From the NCBI GenBank assembly GCA_947002045.1, contig CAMQJB010000013.1, positions 1 through 50,173 of the forward strand: a stretch of 50,173 nucleotides of DNA, read 5' to 3'. Under the pieces are notes generated by a model, which worked only from the letters and a program-made list of their open reading frames with translations, was not told the DNA's origin and ran no database searches. Position numbers and translations under genes: made by a program. Position 1 is the first letter of the stretch. Each line of letters begins with the position of its first letter. Shown piece after piece: positions 41,260 through 49,219 of the stretch. This DNA is from an uncultured Collinsella sp. (lineage in GTDB: Bacteria; Actinomycetota; Coriobacteriia; Coriobacteriales; Coriobacteriaceae).

Positions 41260-42630
41260 TTACAGACTGCTCTTGAGGCAGTTTGCTTCAATAAAGCCCG
41301 CTGCGTACAAGGGGAGGTGGCGTAGCTCGCGCCCGTCATCGGTTTCGCTGCGGAAAAAATTGTTCTCGGACAAAATGTAGGCATATGGCGATCGGGCTTT
41401 GTCCATGAACGACCCGAGGGTTCTCGCGCGCACGTTGCGTGCGGACTTTACCTCGACGGGCACGATTTCCATACGGTCGGTCTGAAGTAGAAAATCGAGC
41501 TCGCCGGTCGTCTTCCAAGACGACGGCGGCACCCAGTAATACGTCTGCAAGCTGTTACCCGAAAATGCTTGCATGACCGAGTTTTCCGCCAGGGCGCCTC
41601 GGAAGTCGGAAGATAGCGCTATGGCGGAATCTTCTTTGAGGTCGAGCCAGAGCCTCGGGTTGATGCCGAGTTTGTAGAACATGAGGCCGGTATCGAGAAG
41701 ATAGACCTTAAAGAAACTTCCATCTTCGTCGTCGAAGGGAACGAGGGGAGGCTCGATGCCTTCGGTCAGGTTGTTGACCGATATGATACCGGCGCCTTCG
41801 AGCCAGTCGAGCGGCTCGATAAGCTTGGCGCGACGGCCTCCGCGTTCGACCTCGGAGTACTTGAATTTTTTTGTGGACGATCTCAGCAGCTGGGACGGAA
41901 TGGAGCGCCAGACCTTGCGTGCCGCCACGCCGCTGATCCCGTTTTCGGGGTCGGTCATATCGGCGGTATAGGTCTCGTTGATTTCGCGCTGCTCGACGCG
42001 CGCATCCTCGATGGATAACGTCTTGCGATATGCGTTGACGGCGGCGGGCATGCCGCCCACGATCTGGTATCGATGAAACAGGCTGAGCGCGGCTTGGTGC
42101 GCGGCGTAGGTCTCGAGCGTGCCGGCGTGGGTACGAATGGCATCGGCCATCTGCTCCTCATCGAGCGCCCAGAGAAACTCCTCGAACGACATAGGATGCA
42201 TGGTCTCTTGACGAACGCCGCTGGGAAAAGGCAGCTTACGTTTGCGCGTGGCGACGCCGAGCTGACTGCCGGTCGCGCATATGCGCCAGCCCGAACCCGA
42301 AAAAAAGCGAAGCGAGTTGAGCGCCCGTTCGCAGAGCTGCACCTCGTCAAACAGGATGAAGGTGGTTTCTTTGCGAATGGGGGCGCGTTTATAGTCTGAA
42401 ATCCGCGCCACGATGGTGTCAACGTCGTCGGTGGGACAATCGAACAGCGGAGCGATCAGCTCAAGATCGGTCTGAAAGTCGAGTTTGACAAACGCATCGC
42501 CGGCGATTCGCCTGCCGATTTCCTCGGCAGCGTACGTTTTGCCTACGCGTCGCGCACCACGGATGAGGAGGGGGCGTGAGGCGTCCTTTGTCGCCCATGA
42601 TTCGATAACGGACTCGATTGATCTGCGCAT
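41260..42630 (-). CDS. AAA-family ATPase with DUF4143 nuclease-like C-terminus (2)
   Basis: This 456-aa protein has Walker A IRGARRVGKTYAA (residues ~23-35), Walker B TFILFDEVQL, sensor-like ICATGSQLG, then MSFEEFLWALDEE and QIVGGMPAAVNAY, matching the layout of the ATPase at 39372 with low identity. The middle (KKFKYSEVERGGRRAKLIEPLDWLEGAGII) resembles the winged-helix part of DUF4143 proteins. The C-terminus has GELDFLLQTD...VPVEVKSA, the nuclease-like D...E-x-K pattern. The start has a weak AAAGG site. Three palindromic repeats 33 bp apart lie upstream. Confidence 0.87.
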   Translation of the reverse strand: MRRSIESVIESWATKDASRPLLIRGARRVGKTYAAEEIGRRIAGDAFVKLDFQTDLELIAPLFDCPTDDVDTIVARISDYKRAPIRKETTFILFDEVQLCERALNSLRFFSGSGWRICATGSQLGVATRKRKLPFPSGVRQETMHPMSFEEFLWALDEEQMADAIRTHAGTLETYAAHQAALSLFHRYQIVGGMPAAVNAYRKTLSIEDARVEQREINETYTADMTDPENGISGVAARKVWRSIPSQLLRSSTKKFKYSEVERGGRRAKLIEPLDWLEGAGIISVNNLTEGIEPPLVPFDDEDGSFFKVYLLDTGLMFYKLGINPRLWLDLKEDSAIALSSDFRGALAENSVMQAFSGNSLQTYYWVPPSSWKTTGELDFLLQTDRMEIVPVEVKSARNVRARTLGSFMDKARSPYAYILSENNFFRSETDDGRELRHLPLYAAGFIEANCLKSSL

Positions 42631-42651
42631 GGGGCCGCCTTTCCAATTTCG

Positions 42652-42750
42652 TGTACTTCAGATACATAGTTTAGTACGATTTCATGTACTTGAAATACAC
42701 GAAATAATAGAAAAGCGTGTATCTCAAATACACGAAATTGCACTGCTGAA
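42652..42750 (-). repeat. Three 33-bp-period palindromic repeats upstream of the second ATPase
   Basis: On the plus strand, TGTACTTCAGATACA starts at 42652, TGTACTTGAAATACA at 42685 and TGTATCTCAAATACA at 42718, exactly 33 bp apart. Each core is dyad-symmetric (TGTA...TACA), and GAAAT follows the second and third. They lie between the ATPase start codon (42630) and the end of the neighbouring MFS gene. Confidence 0.85.
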
Positions 42751-42824
42751 GCTTCCAGGCGGATAAACATACTCATATTGGGCGGTTTTCACCGGTTGCT
42801 CGCCGCCCTGGGCTGTGTTCGTCC

Positions 42825-44078
42825 CTATGCCCGCATCGAGGGCTGTGCTGATTGACAGCGACGCTCCCAGCGGGCGAGCTTAATCGTCACCAGCGTGAGC
42901 GCCCAGGCCACAAGCGAGAACGCGGCGCCCACGGCGCCCACGTACGCAATGCCAACGCTACTTACCACGGCTCCGCCTACCGCGGTGCCAAACGAGATGC
43001 CGACGTTAAACGCCATGGGCTCAACCGAACTTGCGAGTACCATCGACTTGGGATGGCGGCTGCGTGCCACATCCATAAAATGCGTGATGCACGATACCGA
43101 GAACAGGTACATGAGCAGCGCCAAGCTAAAGACAAAGACCAGCGCGAGCGGCATGGTGCCGCCCACAGCAAACAGTCCGAGTAACGCCGCAGCCTGCAGC
43201 ACAAACGTCACAAGCAGTGCCTTCATGCCAAAGCGAGCATCGATCCATCCGCCCAGGATGTTCGAGATCAGGCAGAACACGCCATAGGCCATGAGCGTGG
43301 TGCTGGCTTCGACCGTGCCCATGCCCAGTACCTGCTCAAGATAAGGCGTCACGTAGCCGTAGAACACATAGACCGACCCCACGCCAAACAAGAAGATGAG
43401 CATGCCGGTGATGATGCTCGGCTCGCGTAGCAGCCCCGCCTGCTCGCGGAAGGTGGCAGGCTCGTCGGTTTGCCCAGCGCGCGGCATAAACGCCACGAGC
43501 GCGCTACAGATCAAAACGGCAAAGGTCAGCGTGCCGTACATGGCCACGTGCCAATCGAGTGTGTCGGCCACAAACTTGCCAATCGAGGTCACAAAGACCA
43601 TCGCCACGGAAAACGCGCCGTACACGACCGAGATGGCAAGTGAGGTTTGCTGCGGGGATAGCAGCTCAGGGATGTACGTCACGCCCACGGCGAGCAGCGC
43701 ACCCGAGACAGAGCCCAGGACAATGCGTGAGATAAACAGCACCTGGAAGTTGGGAGCCAACGCCATGACCAGGTTGCCGAGCACAAAGACGACGCTATAG
43801 CACACGAGCAGCTGGTAGCGGCGGAATCGCCCCGTGCTGAGCGCGAGCACCGGCGTCGCGATAGCGTAGACGAGCGCAAACACGCTGATGAGCTGGCCCG
43901 CAGTGGCAAGTGATATGCCGAGTTCCGTTGCCAAGTCGCTTTCGATGCCGATGACCACGAACTCGGAGCAGCCGAGCGAGAATCCCAACAGCACGAGCAG
44001 CGCCAGGCAGAGCTTGGTGCGCGCGGGGGAGAGCGCGGCGGCGGTTGGCTTACTTTTAGGCGTGGTTGCGGCGGTCAA
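42825..44078 (-). CDS. MFS transporter, DHA1-like drug/metabolite efflux family
   Basis: This 417-aa carrier has ~12 helices starting at residue ~20 (LCLALLVLLGFSLGCSEFVVIGI). STGRFRRYQLL forms the helix 2-3 loop, and FISRIVLGSVSGALLAVGVTYIPELL matches the DHA1/AraJ-like branch (ISR in place of ASR). The best start is the TTG at 44078, with TGGAG 8 bp upstream; a GTG at 44087 overlaps that site and ATGs upstream are out of context. So the start is uncertain. The substrate is unknown. It is divergent from the LpdD-Nudix gene across a REP-like palindrome. Confidence 0.8.
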   Translation of the reverse strand: MTAATTPKSKPTAAALSPARTKLCLALLVLLGFSLGCSEFVVIGIESDLATELGISLATAGQLISVFALVYAIATPVLALSTGRFRRYQLLVCYSVVFVLGNLVMALAPNFQVLFISRIVLGSVSGALLAVGVTYIPELLSPQQTSLAISVVYGAFSVAMVFVTSIGKFVADTLDWHVAMYGTLTFAVLICSALVAFMPRAGQTDEPATFREQAGLLREPSIITGMLIFLFGVGSVYVFYGYVTPYLEQVLGMGTVEASTTLMAYGVFCLISNILGGWIDARFGMKALLVTFVLQAAALLGLFAVGGTMPLALVFVFSLALLMYLFSVSCITHFMDVARSRHPKSMVLASSVEPMAFNVGISFGTAVGGAVVSSVGIAYVGAVGAAFSLVAWALTLVTIKLARWERRCQSAQPSMRA

Positions 44079-44136
44079 GGTTGTCACTCCAATGTCGCAT
44101 GAATAAGCGGGATTCAATCCCTGCAACTCTAACAGA

Positions 44137-44167
44137 ATGTGACAAAGGGGCAGTCCCTTTGTCACAT
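44137..44167. repeat. REP-like palindrome (TGTGACAAAGGGG family)
   Basis: ATGTGACAAAGGGG and TCCCTTTGTCACAT face each other, in the divergent region between the MFS and LpdD-Nudix genes. Confidence 0.8.
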
Positions 44168-44239
44168 GGAGGGCTTGCCTGTATAGTCGCAATACAGGCG
44201 AAGATGGTCTCAGGTACATCGCGGGCGGCAGGAGATCCC

Positions 44240-45187
44240 ATGGGTATGCACACGACAAAGGTTGCAGTGGGCGAGGGCAAGTTTGCGCTCGAGGCCCAGC
44301 TGACGGTGACGCCGCGAGGCATGGCGGTGTACGCCTGCTCGCCGGAGTTTGCGCACCTGGGCGCCACGGCGCAGGCCATTCCGCGCCCCGAGCCCGGCCG
44401 TACGGCAACGGTGAGCATCCTGGCCGTTCCGTGCCATCGAGACGAGATCCCGGCGCACGATATCGCGGCGGCGCTGGCCACGCGCTTTGGCGTGCCGGTA
44501 GTTGCAAGCACGGGTTTTCATGTTGAACAAGCGAGCGGTGACGACCTGCAGCGCGTGCTCGACACCACCAAGGAGCTCATCGCCGCGCTCGAGGAAGCCG
44601 CAGCCCGCATTCTGCGCGCCGGCTGGGATGAGGGCGGTGCGGGCGCCGAGGTCGTGGCGGTCGATGCTGCGACCGGCGAGGCGCTTGGCCCCGTCGACCG
44701 CATCGAGGCCCATGCTGGTGAGGGCATCCTGCATCAGGCATTTCTGACGCTTTTGGTCGAGGGCCGGGGCGAAGACGCGCGCCTGCTGCTCTGTCGCCGC
44801 AGTCCGCTCAAGCGCCTGTGGGGCGGGGTGCTGGCCGATAGCTGCGCCGGCCATCCGCTCCCCGGGGAAGACGTCGCGGCCGCCACGGCGCGCCGCATCA
44901 ACGAAGAGCTCGGCATTACGCGCGAGCCCGATCAGCTCAAGCACCTCGGACACGTGGTGTACCGCGAGGACCACGGCGACGGTCGCTGCGAGTGCGAATG
45001 GTGCGAGGTCTACCTTGCCCATGTTGAGCCGGGCGAGCTGCATATCAACCAAGAGGAGATCTCGGAAGTGCGTCGCGTGGCTCCGTCCGAGCTCAAAGGC
45101 TACCTGCAGGGTCACCCCGAGCAGCTGGCCCCCTGGCTCCGCGAGGCCCTCGGCGACCCATTCATCCGCACGGCCCTCGCTATGTAA
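44240..45187 (+). CDS. LpdD-like domain fused to IDI-type Nudix domain
   Basis: This 315-aa protein is a fusion. Residues ~5-120 resemble LpdD, the small prenylated-flavin chaperone-like partner of gallate decarboxylases (AHLGATAQA, CHRDEIPAHDIAAALATRFG and STGFHVEQASGDDLQRVL). Residues ~160-300 resemble type 1 isopentenyl-diphosphate isomerase: LLLCRRSPLKRLWGGVL, a Nudix box GHPLPGEDVAAATARRINEELGI split as GHPLPGED and RRINEELGI, and ECEWCEVYLAH. E. coli Idi has NSVCGHP, here DSCAGHP, so the catalytic Cys is one position early (Cys202). It may isomerise IPP to DMAPP or hydrolyse DMAPP to DMAP for UbiX; both are inference. The ATG at 44240 has AGGAG upstream. Confidence 0.82.
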   Translation: MGMHTTKVAVGEGKFALEAQLTVTPRGMAVYACSPEFAHLGATAQAIPRPEPGRTATVSILAVPCHRDEIPAHDIAAALATRFGVPVVASTGFHVEQASGDDLQRVLDTTKELIAALEEAAARILRAGWDEGGAGAEVVAVDAATGEALGPVDRIEAHAGEGILHQAFLTLLVEGRGEDARLLLCRRSPLKRLWGGVLADSCAGHPLPGEDVAAATARRINEELGITREPDQLKHLGHVVYREDHGDGRCECEWCEVYLAHVEPGELHINQEEISEVRRVAPSELKGYLQGHPEQLAPWLREALGDPFIRTALAM

Positions 45188-45189
45188 AA

Positions 45190-45212
45190 AAGACAGTCCC
45201 TTTGCCACATCC
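45190..45212. repeat. Half-site of the GACAGTCCCTTTGTCACA family
   Basis: GACAGTCCCTTTGCCACAT lies just after the LpdD-Nudix stop without a left arm, a probable truncated copy of the REP-like palindrome. Confidence 0.5.
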
Positions 45213-45281
45213 AAACCGTCACAACATTCGGCGAAAATCTCGAAAACGAGGAAAAGCGTCGAATGTTGTGACGGTTTTTGT
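45213..45281 (+). terminator. Long terminator hairpin after the LpdD-Nudix gene
   Basis: AAACCGTCACAACATTCGGCG (45213-45233) pairs with CGTCGAATGTTGTGACGGTTT (45257-45277) with one mismatch, followed by TTTG. The loop holds CTCGAAAACGAG. It separates the fusion gene from the transporter, so the latter may have its own promoter. Confidence 0.75.
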
Positions 45282-45428
45282 CTAGGGAATCGCTTCTCAT
45301 CCAAAAAATCCGCTTGACTGTATTGCCGCAACACAGCGCAACGTAAGGGGTGTCCGATAACGGGCGCCCCTTTTTAAGCGGCAACATGGCTGCGAATTCG
45401 GAGCGCCCCCAACAAGAAAGGTGGGGAG

Positions 45429-46886
45429 ATGGAAGCGGAAAAGAAGGCGTTTAAGATCACCAAGCGCGAAATTGGCTTTGTGCTGGGTATCGTTGTCTTT
45501 TTGCTGGTGAAGTTTCTTCCTTTGGCGGAGCTGAGCTCGACGGTCGAGCTCACGGTCGGCGGTCAGACCTGTCTGGCACTGACGCTCGCCACGGTGGTGT
45601 TCTGGGCATGCGGCGTGGCACAGCCGGGCTTTGTGGGCCTGCTCTACTGCGCACTGCTCGTCCTGTTCAAGGTGTGCGTGGACGACACGGGCGCCGCGAG
45701 CATCTCGGCGACGGTCGCCTCCACGTTTAGCTCGTGGACCAAGGCCACCATGTGGCTCGTCATCGGCGCCTACCTCATCGCCAGCGCGGTCAAGGAGTCG
45801 GGCCTGGGCGAGCGCATCGCCTACGCGTTCATGCTCAAGTTCGTGCGCGACGCCAAGTCGCTCATCATCTCGATCTTCGCGCTCACCTTTGTGCTGTCGC
45901 TGCTGATCCCGCATCCGTTCCCCCGCGCCTTCCTCATCCTCGCCGTCGTCTCGGTCATCGCCGAGTCCGCCGGCTACGGTGACGACGACAAGGGCAAGCT
46001 CGGCTTCCTCGTGTTTGCCGCTGCCGCCCCGGGTTCCATGTTCTTCCTGACGGGCGACTCCACGCTTAACCCGCTCGTTGCGCAGTACAGTGCCGAGGCC
46101 GGCGGCATGAGCCCGTCCTTCGTCGACTGGTTCCTGTACATGAGCGTGCCTATGCTGGTTGCGCTGCTGTGCACCCTGTTCCTGGGCCTTTTCCTCTTTA
46201 AGCCCAGCAAGGAGCTCGTCTACGATCGCGAGCAGATCGTGGCCAAGCAGGCCGCGCTCGGCAAGCTCTCCGTCAAGGAGATCCGCACCATCGTGTGGCT
46301 TGTCATCGCCATCGCGCTGTGGCTCACCGTCTCGGGCGACTATATCGGCTGGGTCACCCTGGCCATTGGCGTTGCTCTCGCCATGCCCATCATCGGCGAA
46401 GTCCTCACTCCCGCCAGCTGGAACGCTGTCGACATCAAGTCCCTCATGTTCCTGACGGCCGCCATGGCCGTGGGCTCCGTGGGCGGTGCCACCGGCATGA
46501 ACGCCTGGATCGCCGACGTCGTGCTCCCCAGCTCCGTGCCTGAGAACATCTTCCTGTTCGCCCTGCTCGTCGCCGCGCTTTCCATGATCATCCACATGTT
46601 CATGGGCTCGGTCATGGCCGTGCTCGGCGTGTGCGTGCCGGCATTTATCAGCTTTGCCGCCGGCTCCAGCGTGAGCCCACTCGCCGTGGCGCTCATCGTC
46701 TTCACGTCCATCAACATCCACTACATCCTGCCGTTCCATAACCTGCCGATCCTTATCGGCGAAGGCAAGGACGCCGGCGGCTACACCTCCAAAGAGGCTA
46801 TGCGCATGGGCATCCCCCTCACCGCGGTCGTCTTTGTCGTCGTGCTGGTCGAGGCCGCCTGGTTCCACCTCTTTGGCCTGATGTAA
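45429..46886 (+). CDS. DASS-family (SLC13-like) anion transporter
   Basis: This 485-aa carrier has about 11-13 hydrophobic segments. The first segment after residue ~14 is FVLGIVVFLLVKFLPL. The layout LIPHPFPRAFLILAVVSVIAES, GDSTLNPLVAQYSAEAGG and, near the end, ILPFHNLPILIGEG resembles divalent-anion:Na+ symporters (CitT/SLC13), which import dicarboxylates, citrate or sulfate. The ATG has AGGTGGGGAG upstream. It is followed by an LpdC-type decarboxylase and UbiX. That suggests it imports an aromatic acid substrate rather than citrate (inference). Known gallate importers of lactobacilli belong to the MFS, so this would be a different solution. Confidence 0.82.
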   Translation: MEAEKKAFKITKREIGFVLGIVVFLLVKFLPLAELSSTVELTVGGQTCLALTLATVVFWACGVAQPGFVGLLYCALLVLFKVCVDDTGAASISATVASTFSSWTKATMWLVIGAYLIASAVKESGLGERIAYAFMLKFVRDAKSLIISIFALTFVLSLLIPHPFPRAFLILAVVSVIAESAGYGDDDKGKLGFLVFAAAAPGSMFFLTGDSTLNPLVAQYSAEAGGMSPSFVDWFLYMSVPMLVALLCTLFLGLFLFKPSKELVYDREQIVAKQAALGKLSVKEIRTIVWLVIAIALWLTVSGDYIGWVTLAIGVALAMPIIGEVLTPASWNAVDIKSLMFLTAAMAVGSVGGATGMNAWIADVVLPSSVPENIFLFALLVAALSMIIHMFMGSVMAVLGVCVPAFISFAAGSSVSPLAVALIVFTSINIHYILPFHNLPILIGEGKDAGGYTSKEAMRMGIPLTAVVFVVVLVEAAWFHLFGLM

Positions 46887-46981
46887 GCGGTCGAGCGCCC
46901 CGGCTGTAAGCAGCCAAGCGCTTGAACTTCGAGTGGTCGAGCGCTCCATTTGTGAGCGCCGCGGCCCCATTACGTTACCCC

Positions 46982-47006
46982 GTCCGGCGGCACCCCGTCG
47001 CCGGAC
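46982..47006 (+). promoter_or_regulatory. Hairpin in the leader of the decarboxylase gene
   Basis: GTCCGGCG (46982-46989) pairs with CGCCGGAC (46999-47006), 10 bp before GAAAGGAG. It lacks a T-run and could affect translation or processing between the transporter and decarboxylase. Confidence 0.4.
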
Positions 47007-47028
47007 ACTCTCCCGAAAGGAGTACGCC

Positions 47029-48516
47029 ATGTCCACTACCGATGCTTCCCAGATCCACGACCTGCGTTCCGCGCTCGACTTTTTGCGTGAGATGCCGGGC
47101 CAGCTGCTCGAGACCGACACCCAGGTCGATCCCGATGCCGAGGTCTCGGGCGTCTACCGTCACGTCGGTGCTGGCGGCACCGTCATGCGCCCGACCAAAG
47201 AGGGTCCGGCGATGGTCTTCAACAACGTCAAGGGCTTTGACGACGCCAAGGTCTGCATCGGTATGCTTGCCAGCCGCAAGCGCGTTGCCGCCCTGCTCGA
47301 CCTGGACGAGGAGCACCTGGGCCTCGAGATCGGCAAGCGCTTCGAGAACCTGATCGCCCCCGAGCAGATCGCCGAGGGCAAGCACGTCGACTGCCAGGAG
47401 GTCGTGTACAAGGCGACCGACGAGGGCTTTGACCTGCGCAAGATCGTTCCCGCTCCCACCAACACGCCCGTTGACGGCGGCCCCTACATCACCATGGGCC
47501 TCGCCTATGGCACGAGCCCCGATGGCACCCAGTCCGACGTAACCATCCACCGCTTCTCCTGCGTCGACAAGGACAAGCTCGCCATGTGGATCACCCCGGG
47601 CAGCCGTCACCTGGGTGCGTTCTTTGACGAGTACTGCCAGCGCGGCGAGGATATGCCCATCTCCATCTCCATCGGCCTGGACCCCGCCGTGTACATGTGC
47701 TGCGGCTTCGAGGCTCCCACCACGCCGCTCGGCTTCAACGAGCTGCAGATCGCCGGCGCCCTGCGCGGCCGCGCCGTCGAGCTTGCCGACTGCGTCACCG
47801 TTCCGCAGAAGTGCATTGCCAATGCCGAGTACGTGCTCGAGGGCTACCTCATGCACGACGAGACCATCAACGAGGATGTCAACGGCCACGGCTACGCCAT
47901 GCCCGAGTTCCCCGGCTACACCGGTGGCGCCAAGGTCTGCCCGGTGATCAAGATCACCGCCGTCACCACGCGCGTCAACCCCATTATGGAGAGCTGCATC
48001 GGCCCTTCGCACGAGCACGTGTCCATGGCCGGTATCCCCACCGAGGCCTCCATCTACAAGATGGTCGAGACCGCTATCCCGGGCCGCCTGCTCAACGTTC
48101 ACGCCGCTCCCTGCGGTGGCGGCAAGTTCGTTGCCATCATGCAGTTCAAGAAGTCGAGCAAGAATGACGAGGGCCGTCAGCGCAACGCCGCCATGCTCGC
48201 CTTCTCGGCGTTCTCCGAGCTCAAGCACGTCATCCTTGTCGACGAGGATGTCGACATCTTCGATATGAGCGACGTGATGTGGGCCATGACCACACGCTTC
48301 CAGGCCGACGTGGACCTCATCACCATCCCCGGTTGCCACTGCCACGTGCTCGATCCGTCCAACGACCCCGCGTTCGATCCTTCGATCCGCGAGCACGGTA
48401 TCGCCTGCAAGGCCATCTTCGACTGCACGGTTCCGTTTAACCTCAAGAAGAACTTCATCCGCTCGCAGTTCATGGAGATCGACAAGGACAAGTGGGCCGC
48501 CGAGCTCGCCTTCTAG
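47029..48516 (+). CDS. lpdC: LpdC-type UbiD-family decarboxylase
   Basis: This 495-aa enzyme belongs to the prenyl-FMN-dependent UbiD family and matches the gallate/protocatechuate decarboxylase LpdC closely in memory-based comparison: VDPDAEVSGVYRHVGAGGT, EGPAMVFNNVKGF, YKATDEGFDLRKIV, APTNTPVDGGPYI, IGPSEEHVSMAG-like IGPSHEHVSMAGIPTEASI, and VDEDVDIFDMSDVMW. LpdC removes the carboxyl group of gallate to give pyrogallol, or of related catecholic acids. It needs prenyl-FMN from UbiX, encoded 33 bp downstream. The ATG at 47029 has GAAAGGAG upstream; a frame extending to 46933 is not needed. The substrate is inferred from the LpdC-type sequence, not proven. Confidence 0.9.
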   Translation: MSTTDASQIHDLRSALDFLREMPGQLLETDTQVDPDAEVSGVYRHVGAGGTVMRPTKEGPAMVFNNVKGFDDAKVCIGMLASRKRVAALLDLDEEHLGLEIGKRFENLIAPEQIAEGKHVDCQEVVYKATDEGFDLRKIVPAPTNTPVDGGPYITMGLAYGTSPDGTQSDVTIHRFSCVDKDKLAMWITPGSRHLGAFFDEYCQRGEDMPISISIGLDPAVYMCCGFEAPTTPLGFNELQIAGALRGRAVELADCVTVPQKCIANAEYVLEGYLMHDETINEDVNGHGYAMPEFPGYTGGAKVCPVIKITAVTTRVNPIMESCIGPSHEHVSMAGIPTEASIYKMVETAIPGRLLNVHAAPCGGGKFVAIMQFKKSSKNDEGRQRNAAMLAFSAFSELKHVILVDEDVDIFDMSDVMWAMTTRFQADVDLITIPGCHCHVLDPSNDPAFDPSIREHGIACKAIFDCTVPFNLKKNFIRSQFMEIDKDKWAAELAF

Positions 48517-48549
48517 TAAGTAGCCCTACCAAGTAGTTAAGGAGTTGTC

Positions 48550-49128
48550 ATGCCTGAGTCTTCTGTTCGTCCCCGTCGCATTGTCGTTGGCGTGTCTGGC
48601 GCCAGCGGTGCGGCACTGGGCCTTGAATGCCTCAAATGCCTGCGCCAGGCCGGCGCTGAGTCGGCGCTTGTCGTCACGCGCGGGGGAGAGATCACCATCG
48701 AGCAGGAGCTCGGCATGACGCTCGACGAGTTTGCGTGCTATGCCGATGTGGTCTACGACAACAAGAACATTGGCGCTGCCATCGCAAGCGGCACCTATCC
48801 GGTCGACGGCATGATCGTGGCTCCCTGCTCCATGAAGACGCTCGCCGGCATCGCGAGCGGCTACAGCGAAAACCTGTTGCTGCGTGCGGCCGATGTGCAG
48901 ATGAAAGAGCAGCGCCGCCTGGTGCTTATGGTGCGCGAGACGCCCTTCAGTGCGATCCATGTCGACAACATGGCACGCCTGGCGCGCGTGCCGGGCGTCA
49001 TGCTCATGCCGCCCATGCTCACGTTTTACAACGGCCCCGCCACGCTCGATGAGGCGGTGCATCACATCGCCGCCAAGGCACTCGAGGCCGTCGGCGTGTC
49101 GTGCGCCAACTATAAGCGCTGGTCATAG
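48550..49128 (+). CDS. ubiX: UbiX flavin prenyltransferase (LpdB-like)
   Basis: This 192-aa enzyme makes prenylated FMN from FMN and dimethylallyl phosphate. It has IVVGVSGASGAALGLECL (residues ~11-28), VTRGGEITIEQELG, the conserved MIVAPCSMKTLAGIASGYSENLL (split as VAPCSMKTLAGIA and GYSENLL), and VLMVRETPFSAIHVDNMARL with the R-E-T-P segment. The length fits UbiX. It follows the decarboxylase in the same direction with AAGGAG before the ATG. The upstream fusion protein could provide its prenyl donor. Together with the LpdC-like protein it forms a complete prenyl-FMN decarboxylase pair. Confidence 0.93.
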   Translation: MPESSVRPRRIVVGVSGASGAALGLECLKCLRQAGAESALVVTRGGEITIEQELGMTLDEFACYADVVYDNKNIGAAIASGTYPVDGMIVAPCSMKTLAGIASGYSENLLLRAADVQMKEQRRLVLMVRETPFSAIHVDNMARLARVPGVMLMPPMLTFYNGPATLDEAVHHIAAKALEAVGVSCANYKRWS

Positions 49129-49219
49129 GCATCTTTAGGGTAGGATACGAGTAGTGTTTGAGCCCGCTGCCCCTGTGGGCGGCGGGCTTTTCGTGTCAAA
49201 GGGTGTGTCGGGAGGACCT

